64,000 nucleotides of DNA from Epiperipatus broadwayi (Eukaryota; Onychophora; Udeonychophora; Euonychophora; Peripatidae). The stretch is taken from positions 25,431,053 through 25,495,052 of the forward strand of contig JAQFVV010012394.1 in the NCBI GenBank assembly GCA_028023455.1, read 5' to 3'. The notes beneath the pieces were generated by a model. The model was not told where the DNA came from and made no database searches. It worked only from the letters and a program-made list of their open reading frames with translations. Positions 12,561-24,232 of the stretch are shown in pieces (position 1 is the first letter of the stretch; each line of letters starts with the position of its first letter). The translations under genes were made by a program, and so were the position numbers.

Positions 12561-13319
12561 ATAAAGTACAACTTATTTATACAGGTAAAAGCTCAGACCA
12601 CTTCCATTCATTAGTAACCATTGAAGATAACTGTAAGGGTTTATTATTATTATTCTTATTCATGTAAATTTGCATTTATTTTCATTTATTTTCACACATC
12701 AATTATATATGGGTTTATGCCAATAATTTTTATTTATTTTGTTTATTACATCATTATAAGTATACATCAGTGGTGGATATCGGGGTTTCAATAAATATTT
12801 AATCATAATATAAATTTGTTTGTTTTTATATTATTTTAGTTGATAAAATGTACTCTTACCTTATCAATCACGTACCTGTAATAACCATTTAACTTACCCA
12901 TTGAAGACCCTAGATATAGAGCATACTGAGCTAGCCACATGGGATATCACTCTACTGGGGTGTTCAATATTATTCTCATGCTCCACTGAACATATGGTAT
13001 TGCATATCCTTTTAGGAGGGGAAAAATTCATTTTTATTCTTTTCTAGGAGTAGCAAGCAAAAGCTATTAGTAAATAGACTTTTCAAAGATGTGTACTTAC
13101 CATAGGTCCTAAACATTCAGGCATTCGAGAAAATTACTAACTAAAAGGGTTTTTAATTGGCAGAGTTCTGTCAATTCTGACTATCAGTTTAGCTGGAGGT
13201 ACCAATCTGTTATGAGTACGGATGATCGGCTAAATTGGTATCCATTTCCTACCCTGTTCAATCTATGTCACTTCATGCTCAGTGCAAGATTAGGAGCATA
13301 ACTCTGCAAGGAAGTTTGG
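12561..13319. other. No gene recognised between two family D fragments
   Basis: AT-rich sequence with a slightly GC-richer patch around 12,900-13,260. No open frame, tRNA-like block or repeat edge could be identified. Confidence 0.35.
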
Positions 13320-13329
13320 GACAGTGCAG

Positions 13330-14268
13330 TAAAACTGGTATAATGATGTGATGTATTGTGGCTTCTGCTTAAACGAAGTCAAGAATATCTAAGCAATTAT
13401 GCCCAGATAAACCTGTTAGCCACTTTATTTTCCATTCCCAACTCTAAATTTTCCCATATTCTGCTCCATCCCATTTCCACAACATAATCTTTGTCAACTC
13501 TATAACCTTTATATCTAAATCCCCTTTATCTTTTCCCAAACCCAGCATAAAAACCAATATTTCACTTTCTGTATAATCACTTTTTTAATATTTATTCTTC
13601 CATAACTTCATTATATGTACCCTTTCTGTTTTCAAGCATTTACATTTTGTTTTCAAGCATTTACATTCAATTAACAAATACCTAATATTTTATATTTCTT
13701 CTTTACATAATTTACAAAATAAATCACCCATTTTTTCCCATTTACATGTATATTCTCTTGTAGCTAAAGATCCCGTTCGAGCCTTAAATAATAAACTACT
13801 TTCCTTACTATTATCATATATTAACTCACACCTAATATTCTGTTTATTTCTATATATATTTAAACTCTTTTTACTCTCCATACTATTTCTCCATCTCTCT
13901 AACTCCCTATTCTTTATTAATAAATCTATTCTTTTATCCCATTCCTTATTACTACAACACTCAACAATTCTCTTAATACAATCATCCCATCTTTTGTACA
14001 AATATACTGATATAAATTCTTTATCCAAATCTTTTGCATACCACATTACCTTTCTCATCCATCTTGTTACCTGCCCTTTACTCATAACCCAATGAAATAC
14101 TATTTTAGCTATTCTTTTATTATCCATAAACTGCAATCTACCAAACATTTTCATTTTACTTTTTGCATCTCTCATATGAAAACTTGACCATCCCATTTCT
14201 TCTTGAATTGCCTCACTTGCTGTCAATACATCTGCATCCAATGCATGTCTTCCTACTTCCCTTTGAAT
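13330..14268 (-). mobile_element. Family D LINE, C-terminal coding remnant and 3' tail
   Basis: A 183-codon minus-strand frame (13,690-14,241) contains KMKMFGRLQFMDNKRIAK, an FISVYLYKRWDDCIKRI block, and SLLFKARTGSLATREYTCKW leading into CKLCKEEI, the start of a Cys-rich knuckle that then runs out of frame. The same blocks occur in order at 41.2-42.8 kb and 61.9-62.4 kb, so this is the conserved C-terminal region of one LINE family. The copy at 41.2 kb adds an upstream reverse-transcriptase motif. The 3' end carries a GATGTGATGT-type tail. I cannot place the clade. It is 5'-truncated, and a family B element abuts it. Confidence 0.75.
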
Positions 14269-14269
14269 A

Positions 14270-14565
14270 TCTAGTAATTTAATACCTTTTTACTAACATA
14301 TAATGCATCATTACCATATGCATCTCCATACAGTGGTGCCATGTAGTACAAGTCATAATAACCCATGGATGCAAAAAGGTTTGTGCATAAAATCTATCGA
14401 GTGTATACTCATGCAATATCCCCAGACTAGTATCTAGCTTGTGACTTTCATCAGTGAGAAGCTTTTGATCTGACAAGACTGCACCTAGATCAAGCATCTG
14501 TTGATTACTGTGACTTGCATAAGGTGGCACTATTATATAGAGAGTTTGTTACTGTTTTTCTCAAT
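14270..14565 (-). mobile_element. Family B element, decayed palindrome
   Basis: Two inverted arms (CTCCATACAGTGGTGCCAT... and ...GGTGGCACTATTATATAGAG) flank a centre in which the minus strand reads CACTGATGAAAGTCACAAGC, then GATAC, then TAGTCTGGGGATATTG. CTGATGA (complement of 14,448-14,454) is intact and stem I (CTCA/TGGG) can pair, but GAAA is GATA. The arms are more diverged than at 26.2 and 52.4 kb, so this is an older copy. Confidence 0.65.
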
Positions 14566-15149
14566 TATGTATAATCTATATCTGCAAAAGCATTGCTTGT
14601 TTAATAATTACAACATTTTATACCTTTTTATATTTATAATATTTAAAGAATTTTCTCAACTTGTTTTCATTAAAAAAGGATAAAATCAAGTGCTTACATA
14701 TTTTTCAGAAATCATTTATTAATTCTAGCTATTTGTGGAAGGTTACATAATTATCATTTCCAGGATCTGCTTTTGGATAACGTTTTTCATCCTATCACAT
14801 CTGTGTCTCATGTGAGCAAAAGTGGGAACCAAATTTGAATCAAATCCAAGTTTTAAGAAATGATGCCATTATTTGCCACTAGGGTATGACAGTAATTAAA
14901 ATATATTGGTAATAGTGTATATGATGTTTTTACCTTTATGGAAGTAATTTTTAAATTAAAGTCAAAGTAACACAGCATAAACTTAAAAGTAGTGTCATAA
15001 CAATAGTTCAAAGAGATTTGTGACAGCATATATAGCAGCTTTTCCTATTCTTTGAATAACTTATTCAATGCATTACAATAAAATTGCTATTTCCACAGTT
15101 TATATATTTTTAAAAGTTATTGCATATTACGAATTTAATACTAATATTT
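14566..15149. other. AT-rich stretch, no gene recognised
   Basis: No motif or repeat edge identified. Confidence 0.35.
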
Positions 15150-15460
15150 CAACAGGTAAATGGATTAAGATTTTTGGTTAGTTGGTTGAACAAGGTTGAA
15201 AGTAGTGAAAATAAATTTAATAGGCATTTACTAAGAGAAAGAAAATATTTTGTCCCGTGAAAAGAGAATTAAAGAAAAGCTTAATGAAATGCTATTATTG
15301 CGTGGTTGTAAAACATGGACAGTGAATAAAATATTAAATACAGATTAAAAGCTGTTAAGATGTGGATGGACATGGACAAGGATGGAAAGAATCAGTTGGA
15401 TGAATAAAATGATGTCAAGAAAAAATTTGAAAAGAATAAATATAAAGAAGAGATACAGAT
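15150..15460 (+). mobile_element. LINE thumb-region fragment
   Basis: The plus strand reads MLLLRGCKTWTVNKIL followed by KAVKMWM, which corresponds to the GCETWTL...MW segment after the polymerase palm of RTE-like non-LTR elements. It is interrupted by a stop and lacks any other domain. It is on the opposite strand to the PLE nearby and is probably an independent, older insertion. Confidence 0.55.
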
Positions 15461-15497
15461 TACCTGCATAATGTCTCCTCTGATGTGAATATATTTG

Positions 15498-15658
15498 CAC
15501 TGGGGAGAAAGAATTTCGAGTTACAAAAATCATATTTGTGAGTACATTTTTTATTGTTTGCACTGGGGAGAAAGAATTTCGAGTTACAAGAATCATTCAC
15601 TGGGGAGAAAGAATTTCGAGTTACAAGAATCATATTTGTGAGTACATTTTTTATTGTT
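15498..15658 (+). repeat. Three-copy tandem repeat with zinc-finger-linker-like frame
   Basis: Three copies begin at 15,498, 15,561 and 15,598 with CACTGGGGAGAAAGAATTTC. The first and third are about 60 bp and the middle one is cut to 37 bp. One plus-strand frame reads TGEKEFRVT in each copy, which resembles the TGEK(P)(Y/F) linker between C2H2 zinc fingers. No finger (C-x2-C...H-x3-H) is present around it. It could be derived from a zinc-finger gene or be coincidental. Confidence 0.6.
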
Positions 15659-15822
15659 CTATGTAGTTATTTGGCACAGTTCTCTACTGTGAAGTAATTT
15701 TAAAACATTTATGAAATAACATTAATAAATACTGGTAAAACCATTATAATGGAATCTATATCAAAGCCTATACTGAGGCCCAAACATTTTAACAAAAAAG
15801 AAAAACATTAACCTAAAATTTT

Positions 15823-16210
15823 TATATTGGACTATTTCCATCATCTAATATGTGTGTTGAATGTCTTTAGAAAAGTTTAATTTTAGTTAAATATTCCAAA
15901 TGCATTCAACTGTTAGTAATATCACAGCAAACAGGTTAGTATATGCACCAACTGTTAGTAATATCACAGCAAACAAATGTTAATAATATCACAGCAAACA
16001 GGTTAGTATATGCACTAACTGTTAGTAATATCACAGCAAACAGGTTAGTATATGCACAACGTTTCGAGAGGTATTTTTCTCCCCTCTTCTTCAGGTGTTG
16101 CTGGCCTGACCAGTGACAGTACTAACATGGGATTCGAACCTGGGTCCTTAGATTCTTGATTATTGAAATTTAAGGTAACGCTCTAACCAACTGAGCCATC
16201 CTGCCAAAGG
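15823..16210 (-). mobile_element. Family C terminal repeat of the PLE: tRNA-like block plus hammerhead-like motif
   Basis: It starts with the ATTGGACTATTTCCATCATC end. On the minus strand there is a tRNA-like block with an A box TGGCTCAGTTGG (complement of 16,187-16,198) and a B box GGTTCGAATCC (complement of 16,130-16,140), both at consensus for Pol III internal promoters. Immediately after comes the hammerhead-like motif. The stretch 15,900-16,050 holds short direct repeats of GTTAGTAATATCACAGCAAA. The PLE coding remnant begins about 30 bases beyond the tRNA-like block, on the same strand. Confidence 0.7.
16048..16102 (-). ncRNA. Minimal hammerhead-ribozyme-like motif (family C, PLE type)
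   Basis: Minus strand: CTGAAGA (complement of 16,088-16,094), then a hairpin whose stem AGAGG/CCUCU is closed by an A-rich loop, then GAAA (complement of 16,062-16,065) and CGTT, then GTGC. Stem I would be CAC paired with GUG. This is the minimal hammerhead form known from the flanking repeats of PLEs: stem III is only AC/GU and stem I is short, so activity as a monomer would be poor. N7 is A, which the core tolerates. The base next to stem II is unpaired. Confidence 0.5.
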
Positions 16211-16235
16211 CAACAGTATATAGTAATTTCATATA

Positions 16236-17205
16236 CTTATCTATGAGGTTCCTCCTGATTTCTCCACTTTTTCCTCAGAGCAAAGTTGATTAGTGATTTC
16301 CATACATTATGTATAGTCACACTAGGTTGGCTTATGGGATTTTTTGCCATTGTCATGTGAGCAGCTTCTTTAAATTTTCTTCTTTGTACCTTTTCTTCTT
16401 TATCCAATATTTTTGTATTTTCCCAATTGAACGTATGTTCATTGGTCCATACATGGTCTGCTACCTTAGACACATCTGTTTTCTCTCTTCTAATCATCAG
16501 TTTATGTTCTTGCAAGCGCTTTTGAATGGGACGGCTGGTCTCACCAATATATGTTCTTCCACATTCACATGGTATTTCATCGATGCAGTTTTTTCTTTGC
16601 AGCATTTCAAGTTTAGGCTTTGTAGATGTTAGAATTCCTCGTAGTGTGGTATGGCTCTGAAAAGCTGTTCTGATGTTATACTGATTGCAGATTTTCCTTA
16701 ATTTGTCTGCTATTTTTGGAATGTATGGATACACTACAGTACCAATAATTGTCTTTTCTCTTGATGGTTCTTTTTGTTGTCTGTTTAATGTTTTCTTAAT
16801 AACAGCTGATGGATAACCATTTTTTCTTAAGAGTTTGTTCTATATAGATCTTTTCTTTTTCCAAATCACCAGTTTCTGAACAAACTTCTTTTGCTCTGTT
16901 CCACAGTGATAGTATAACTCCATGTTTTGTGTTTCTGGTGTGATTAGATGTATAGGCTAGGTATTTTCCTGTATGTGTAGGTTTTCGGTAAACTGTAGTT
17001 TTGATTTTGCCATGAGGGAGTCTTGTTACAAGAACATCTAAGAATGCCAATTTTTGTTCTTGTTCTGGTTCTATTGTAAATTTAATTGAAGGGGATATGT
17101 TGTTGATGTGTGTCCAGAAAGTTTGTAGCAATGCTTCACCATGTGGCCATACAACAAATGTATCATCCACATAGCGAAGCCAAACTTTAGGTGGATAAGG
17201 ACACC
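16236..17205 (-). pseudogene. Penelope-like element polyprotein remnant (RT C-terminus and GIY-YIG-like nuclease)
   Basis: Reading the minus strand from about 17,205: VWLRYVDDTFVVW is the catalytic palm motif of a PLE reverse transcriptase, followed by LAFLDVLVTRL and VYRKPTHTGKYL, both typical of PLEs. A second frame from about 16,830 to 16,236 has CECGRTYIGETSRPIQKRL, with the TYIGET...R core of the GIY-YIG nuclease, and ADHVWTNEHTFNW downstream. The two frames are joined by a frameshift near 16,825 in an A-run, and the 5' part of the RT is missing. PLEs use telomerase-related RTs and a GIY-YIG endonuclease to insert. The element is dead by truncation and frameshift. Confidence 0.88.
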
Positions 17206-17324
17206 ATCATCACAAACCTTCAGAAAAACATTAACCTAAAAGTCTCTGATGACTTCCAAAGTTTATATTATATGAATAAAGTCTCTAAAGAATCAGAGTA
17301 AATCTACAACAATTGAAAATAACT

Positions 17325-17412
17325 GAAACACACAGGCTTATTATATACCTGTGTTTATATATGTAATATATAGGGTATATGAGCACAGACTTTCACATGA
17401 CCCAACAATTGA
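17325..17412 (-). repeat. Family A tRNA-like fragment
   Basis: It shares the ACAGGCTT...ATACCTG...TATATAGGG lead-in and the CACAGACTTTCACATGACCC block with the copies at 3.23 and 56.34 kb, here on the same strand. The ribozyme part is missing. Confidence 0.45.
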
Positions 17413-17429
17413 AAATGTTTCAGATAATC

Positions 17430-18837
17430 AAAATCATTTTTTTTCTTCTTTAGCTACCAACAACCAGATAATAAAATCCATGTTAAAATCTAAACATTGT
17501 CACATGACGGAAAGTGGTAGTTTGGAATTATCTAGTAATTTCCAAATTGTAGGTGCAAAGATTGCAACCTATAATAAACCTAAAAATAGCGCAGAATTGC
17601 CAAAAAATGTTGTAGGCAATCATAATCTATCTTCTACTACTGTTAAAAAAAGTAGAATTCCTCTTGCAAACTCGTGAATCCGCGGCAAAACTTTGCAATG
17701 AGTAAAAACGGTTGATTCCCCATTTACCGACTTGAATAAAAAAAATGAATCATATAGAGAATAGCAAATCTTCAGAATCTTCACGAAAACATAAATTTTT
17801 TCCCATCGGGAGAAAAAGATATGATCCTGAATATGAACCGGAAATGGCACTGCCTGATGAATCATAAAATAATTTAAAAAGAAAACAGAAATCCAACATA
17901 AGTTTAAATGACATGCACTCTCCCATCATTAAAACTAATATAACTCCATTAAATAATTCAGAGCTGCCAAAACAAATTAACAACAATAATTTACATAACA
18001 CAAATCTAACAAATTAACAACAATAATTTACATAACACAAATCTAAAAAGCATAAAATGCATAAAATCTTCAAAATATTTAAAAGAAAACAAAAATACCA
18101 AAACTACAGTGATTAAAATAAATCAAAATCCGATCATAAATCATAATGATATGCATTCTTCCATTCACCCAGATCTTGACAAACATTTTGGAAATAGCAA
18201 TGAATTCAATATCAAAGGCCCTGAATGCAAGGATTCTACACAAATACCTCATAACTCTAATCAAAATAAAACCACAAAGCCAATGATGAATGGAATGATA
18301 TCTGCAAACAAGGTCAGAGCTAATATAATGATGAATACACTTCAACTACACTTCAACAGTCATTACAACCTCATAAATACATGAAAACAATTCAACTTTT
18401 ACAAGAAATAGAAACAGCTCAGTCTGCATCAAACTACTGTAACCCTCAAACAATATCTACAGATAATTCTACTTGAATATTTACAACCATGAAATAATAA
18501 ATGAACAGTTTAACCAAACCATCCCATTGCCAATCTACAAATCTCTGCTTAATTACCACAATGAATGCTCTCTTATACTTTCCACTACAGATAACTGTTT
18601 AAATATTTACACATTCCCTACATTACCACTATATGAACTATATAAAGCACATGGCTGGTGGAAATCTATCTACAAGATCCTCTTTTATTCAAATGAGAAA
18701 TATACCTCATCATCCAATTCACAAATCAACAAGTCAAAGCTACCTTCAGAAATAATCATAAACTCCTAAACAAATTTCTTGTCTATATTGATCTCAACTG
18801 CCCAGCTGTTTTAATAGGGTGAATCCAAAAATGTACT
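17430..18837 (+). pseudogene. Probable 5' ORF1 region of a decayed LINE (family E)
   Basis: Several frame-broken, Asn/Ser/Lys-rich blocks lie in the same orientation just upstream of a zinc-knuckle ORF. The region 17,880-18,110 contains a short duplicated block (ACAAATTAACAACAATAATTTACATAAC). I see no catalytic motif. Assignment to the LINE's first ORF is by position and composition only. Confidence 0.35.
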
Positions 18838-19462
18838 ATGGAGTTTGAAAAGGCAGACCTTCAATGCTACTTCAATGACTATGGCACCATTACCAAATTT
18901 CAATACCTGCTTGAAGACAGTGCTGATTTCACAGTATACATCACTATCACACAATTTCAGTTAGTTCTTAAAAGAAGAATTGCATCTCAATCAGTGCCAA
19001 CTCTAATTCAACATGGCAAGTCTCCACTCAACATCATCTTTCTTGGCCTTCCACCCCACTGCTTTTTCTGCAGACAGAAAGGTTATCTAATAAAAGATTG
19101 TTTGAGAGGTTTTATCTGTGGAGAGATTTGGTACAGATTCCACAAATGTGATAACAATAATGTTCAAGAAAATCAGCCATCTCCCAACAAATATCTTTCA
19201 AAGTCTCAAGTAACAACATATGACTAGCAAAATCACAGATCATACTACATCACCACCAAAAATTGTTAATGATAAAACTGCCTTGGAAATAAAACAACTT
19301 CAACTCACTCCTGAACAACTATGTACTGATGATGATTGTGTATCAGTGTCAGACGCAGCAACAATAAATCAAACAGACATGGATTCTGATGCTGGATGTA
19401 ATGACACTACAATGGCCACCATCAGAATTCCATGTAAAAGAAGACATAAAAAAAAACAATAG
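18838..19462 (+). pseudogene. LINE ORF1 (gag-like) with zinc-knuckle remnant
   Basis: The frame at 18,838-19,227 (129 codons) includes CFFCRQKGYLIKDC, a CCHC-type knuckle in which the His position is Tyr, followed by an ICGEIWYRFHKC block that may be a second degenerate knuckle. Upstream, TITKFQYLLEDSADFTVYIT looks like the RNA-binding fold common in gag-like ORF1 proteins. An overlapping frame at 19,220-19,462 is acidic and ends in a basic KRRHKKKQ run. Such ORF1 proteins bind LINE RNA. This copy has lost continuity. Confidence 0.6.
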
Positions 19463-19879
19463 CTCTGAACAATCACAAGAAAGTACAAATAGCAATGAAT
19501 TTGATAATCTTTGAGAAGCATCTAAGACCAAAGCTCTCCTATCAAATAGATCTTGTGGGGAAAAATGAAGAGATAATTCTCCAAAAAACAAAAGTTTATA
19601 TATGAACCAAAAACAGTAGATCAAGATAACAACATACAACAATTTGCTGACCACTGTCTCAAAATAATATGGCCTCAAGTAAACATGAAAATGATAATAA
19701 GATCCTAGTTATAGATTTATATCCATCATTGTGACCTGTACCTGAACCTATTCCACTTGACCTTACCTTATTTAAGAGCCTAACACAATCTAAACCTCAT
19801 CATCATCCCACAAATTTGATGGCAGAACAGAGTATTATAATTGTAGAAACTAGACCACATCTCAATCAGTCAAACTCTT

Positions 19880-20340
19880 CTACTCTTGAGGTCAATTTCA
19901 CTATCAGTGACAACCTTCAACCTAACATCGATTAATGTCAGAGGCATGAGTTCCCTTGGCAGAATTCAAGCATTATCATTCTGGATTAAGCATAACACAC
20001 CTGATGTTCTTTGCCTCAATGAACCAAAACTCCATACACAATCTGACCAAAACATTGTACACAGAATTCAAAAATTTGGATACTTCCCATTATTCATTTT
20101 CCTCCTCTGCATCTGGTGGAGTTGCAATTCTTTTTAATAAAAAATCTAAAATAATCTTTTTCAAAATAATCCATATCGACCCTAACTCTCTCATAGCCAT
20201 TATACAGGTAAATGGATAGACACTTAACATAATAAATGTTGTTTATATGACTACAGAATCATCCACATTATCAATGCAGTCTTAAGAACTAACCCTTTTC
20301 CTACATTGATGTTGGGTGACTTTAATCAAACATACCATTT
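19880..20340 (+). pseudogene. LINE apurinic-type endonuclease remnant (family E ORF2 start)
   Basis: TTFNLTSINVRGMSSLGRIQ (Asn of the first endonuclease motif) and PDVLCLNEPKL (Glu motif) are in one frame. The frame shifts near 20,090 into SASGGVAILFNKKSKIIF, then MLGDFNQ appears near 20,310. These are the N, E and GDFN motifs of the exonuclease-endonuclease-phosphatase fold in order. Several frameshifts inactivate it. The SINVRG...LCLNEPKL style resembles L1/Tx1-group elements, but I cannot fix the clade. Confidence 0.7.
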
Positions 20341-23230
20341 CTTTTAAAAAGAAACTCTTTAAATCACTGAGCAACACCTTTACAAGTAGAAGATGTCTTT
20401 TTGATGAGTCTGCTTTCTCATTCTACTCATTGTAGTTCAAATCCCTCATAGATCTCTTATATTTTCCCCCTTCATTCATTAAAGCTCATCTGTGGCCTGT
20501 TGTCTTTATGGACCACATGGCACTAGAAGTTTTTATCAGAATCATGGGTAATACACATCCATATGGCAACATTCCACAAACAATGAGGATCCTCACAAAG
20601 GGATCTGCCACTATACAACTCTTCTTTGAGATTTACATCTCATTCAACTCTGCTAATATAAATACACTTTCATCATATGATAAATGGAATAACTTCCATA
20701 AATATTCTACAATCACAGATTCATAAATGCACTCAATGAAAGAAGGGTTCCCTCACACTTAAACAATTGTCCATACAAAGACAAAATATCCAAGAAATTA
20801 CTCACCTTAAACAACATTACAAAGCTACCCAACAGTCCCTGGCAGGATGTCTATCAATCAAATGAGCATGCAGTTATTTGGCATATCAACACTGCTGAAC
20901 TTGAAGCTACATTAGAAGGGCCCTAGGATCCAACAAAAGAAACAATGCATCTTTGTCTATCAAGATACATGATAACAAATATTTTGGTCTCTCCATGCTT
21001 TCCAGACTAAGAGGCTTTTAAAAAAAATTACAACCTATTGGCATCACTAACACCGATAGAGTTTTTGTTACTGCCAACCTTCCAGAACACAACATCACAG
21101 ATAGTGACATTCTTGGCAACTGCAATCACACCCAGAAAGTGTCCACCCTAGCTTGCACAGGATTCCCTGATTTTTACTCTTACACCTAAGAGCTTTCACC
21201 ATCCCAGTAATCCATGGAATGATAGACCTTATCACCACTGGAAGTCGGGACAAACCTAGGTCCCATCTCCACGGTACCCTTTTTAAAGAAGCATGACGCA
21301 CAAACAGTTCTTAAAAATCTGCATCCTATCTCTATGATCATCCTATTGACAAAGATCGTTGAGAGCATCATTAGAGATAAGATTCAATATAACATAATCA
21401 AACAACTTTTGTACTATCAATTTGCCAAAAAAAGCTCCTAAGCTATCTGCTGATTCAGACTCCTGGTTGATCATGTGCGGAGACAAAAGAAAGCCTGACC
21501 TGTTGCAGTCCAGCTTGATATAGCTGGGGCATTCAACACCATGAGGATTGATGTACTCCTCAATGTCCTGGAACAGCTCAATGTACCACAAGTATACCTA
21601 CAAATGATTGAGAACCTTCTTTACAATTATGAAGTGTTCTTATCCCTAGATGGACACATTGCCCCAGGTTTTATACCCTAATACCTCAATTCCCCAAGGT
21701 TCTTTCCTGAGTGCATTTCTCTTTGCTGCCTATATCAATCCAATGCTGATGAATATCGAAGCCATATTCTCTAGTATCACTGTTCCATTACATAATTAGA
21801 ACATCACTCACATCTCCTAGATGGATAATGTAGTTGTGTTTCTTTCATACCATGATAAACTGAGTAGGCTAAAACCAACTCCTGACTATCATGCCAAATT
21901 GACTGGTCTCCTGATCAACCAAAAAAAATCAGCCATCTCTGGTAGATTTGAAGCAGGACCACAGAAATTTCTGGGATTTCACTCATCAAAATTTCCCCAT
22001 GGTGATGCATAAAGAGATAAAGGACTCATTATTAGATAAAATTGAGGCCACAATTGCATCATTGTCCAAAATATACCTTTACCTATTTGGGAAGGTAGCC
22101 CTATTCAATGCTCTTATTCTCTCAAAAATAATATACTATTTGGCAGGGTTCATCCTCATCAAGGTTTTTATCAACAAAGTTGAAACTGCCTGCAGAAAAC
22201 TATGTTGGGTGGGTCAATCACCTGTAATCAGCTTAAAAATCCTACAAAAGCCCAAAACTTTAAATGGTTTCTCACTGTATTCACTAACTATATTTGTATT
22301 GCAGCAGACCCATAATGTACTCTACATTTTCAAAGAAAATAAACATGCTTGATGTCTGCTTCTGAAAAAGGACATTAAACATATTGATCACCCCTCCCCA
22401 GATGATGTGCCTTGTTACTTCATTAGCAAATCAACTTTATCTTTAATAACATCCAACCAACACCAACCTTATTTCAAAGAAAACTTACACATATCAGGAA
22501 GTGTTTGATCTTCTTGACCACCAAAAGCAGAAGATCCCCAGCTGCCTTTCAATCAACATCCCTTGAATGATAAGGATAACCAGGTCTGGAAATTTCCACC
22601 AAAATCATAGATTTCCTGTTGAAATTGAGCCTGCGTGCCCTCCCAACAAATGCCTTCCTGCATTATAAAAGGGGTCAGGATATTGACCTTATCTGTATCT
22701 GTGCCTTAGAGAGGAAGAGACTAAGGATCACTTTTTCTTTGAATGCACAACTTTGAACAATTTAAGAACCCACTTTCAGCAAAACATGATAAGAAATCAC
22801 ATCCAAATAAACCTCAAAATGGCAATTGAAAAAGATGTATACTCCAAAATCCATCTCTCAGCCATAATTAACTTCTCCATCTGGATATTGCGCTGCAAGC
22901 TGGTGCTCCAGGTGGAGACCCCGAATAATATATATTCACAGTGCTAAGTCTGTAAATCAGAATATATATACAAAAGCCTACAAATTATTACCTAAAAAGT
23001 TTCACCACAACACATCAGCATATTATTAATTACAAAGTGAAGGTGAAATAAAGTTTGATATTACAGCATTTTGGCAGATCCTAAACAAAGAAATGGATAG
23101 GGATATGTACACTTCTGACCTCTTCACAGCTGCACAAACCTGAGCTGAGACTCCATTGCATTCGAATAAAGCTCTTCCACAGCTTTGCCATTTGTCTGGT
23201 CACTGTTGACTAAAGTGTCTTCAAAAAGGG
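20341..23230 (+). pseudogene. LINE reverse transcriptase and C-terminal knuckle remnant (family E ORF2)
   Basis: Frame-broken RT motifs follow the endonuclease. Around 21,500-21,560 is QLDIAGAFNTM, the palm A motif (D-x4-F). Around 21,690-21,740 is a PQGSFLSAFLFAAYI motif. Around 21,820 is MDNVVVFLS, replacing the FADD active-site motif. Around 21,940-22,010 is FLGFHSSKFPHGD. Around 22,680-22,760 are CLREEETKDHFFFECTTL-type residues, the Cys/His knuckle near LINE C-termini. The loss of the catalytic Asp-Asp and many frameshifts make it inactive. No clear poly(A) or repeat tail marks the 3' end. Confidence 0.68.
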
Positions 23231-24120
23231 GAGAGACTGACCAAGAATAAACATGATCTTTCATACTAATGAACAAATGTACACATCAACACTTCTAAAT
23301 ACATCATAACCTTAAACCACTCAATCAGCAATGCACTAAATCTAGAAAATTGAAACATGGATACTAATATTATCTACTAATAGCACTTCATTTTCAACTT
23401 CCTGGCTCCATTTACCATAAATAGATGTTGGAAGTGGGGGAACAGAGAGAATGAACTTTAGAGAAATCATGCTTCTATGATTTATTTTTTTGAAACATCA
23501 ATCAAATCACAAATGTTCCCTGTAGAAAACATCAATTCAAATAGAACCCTTTTTTTACATGCTATTTTATAATCTTTTGCTTGTTTTATGCTTTTCAGTC
23601 TGTGTTTATTTGGTCTAAATAAATTTGTTTTTAAAAGTAAAAACCCTTAGCCAGTTTTCTTTTTTTCCCTTTTATATTGTTTTGAATTCATTATCATTAA
23701 ATTCCAGGATCGATCTTGCCTGAATTCATGCTGATCTTACTGCATGTGTTCATTCACATCATTTATTGGGTAGTCCACTTTTTGAGTGGAAACAGATTTT
23801 ATTACTAGGATTTTTTTAAAAATTGATCTCTTATCTGACTGATCACTTGTTTGTTATTATATCATTTCATTTAATTAAAAAAAACATTTACATTTTAAGA
23901 TTTAAAATAATTTCTAAATAGAAAACAAAATTAAAAAGAATTTCTAAAACAGAAAATAATTAACAGCTTTTATTTTCTTCTACATTTCTTTAAAATAAAC
24001 TTTTATCTTTAGACTTTAATTTTAACTTACCTTTAAATAATGATTTAATAGTTTTCCATCTGTGCAATTATATATCTTGATTTAAATAAAGTTTTTAATA
24101 ATATTTTTACAATTCTACCT
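23231..24120. other. AT-rich stretch, no gene recognised
   Basis: No repeat edge or open frame of interest. A slightly more complex patch around 23,690-23,790 was not identified. Confidence 0.35.
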
Positions 24121-24232
24121 TTTTTTTTTTTTAAGTGTCAAAGCATCGGCCGGGTCACGAACCCGCAACCCGGGCAGCTGCCTGCTAGTGCAAGGCAGTC
24201 GCACTGACCTCTCGACCACCAATGCAAGACTT
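24121..24232 (-). repeat. tRNA-derived SINE-like copy, best preserved
   Basis: On the minus strand: GCATTGGTGGTCGAGAGGTC, then TGCCTTGCACTAGCAGGCAG, a B box close to GGGTTCGTGACCCGG, then CCGATGCTTTGACACTT and a run of A (seen as T at 24,121-24,132). It starts like tRNA-Gly but has a longer middle. The intact internal Pol III boxes and A tail fit a retroposed SINE. Related copies lie at 5.13 and 7.3 kb. Confidence 0.72.

Noticed and set aside
15890-16050. Short repeated units as a CRISPR array
   Set aside because: Repeats of GTTAGTAATATCACAGCAAA are irregularly spaced, lack spacers and belong to a PLE terminal repeat in a eukaryotic genome.
16309-16632. 107-codon plus-strand frame
   Set aside because: Antisense of the PLE GIY-YIG region.
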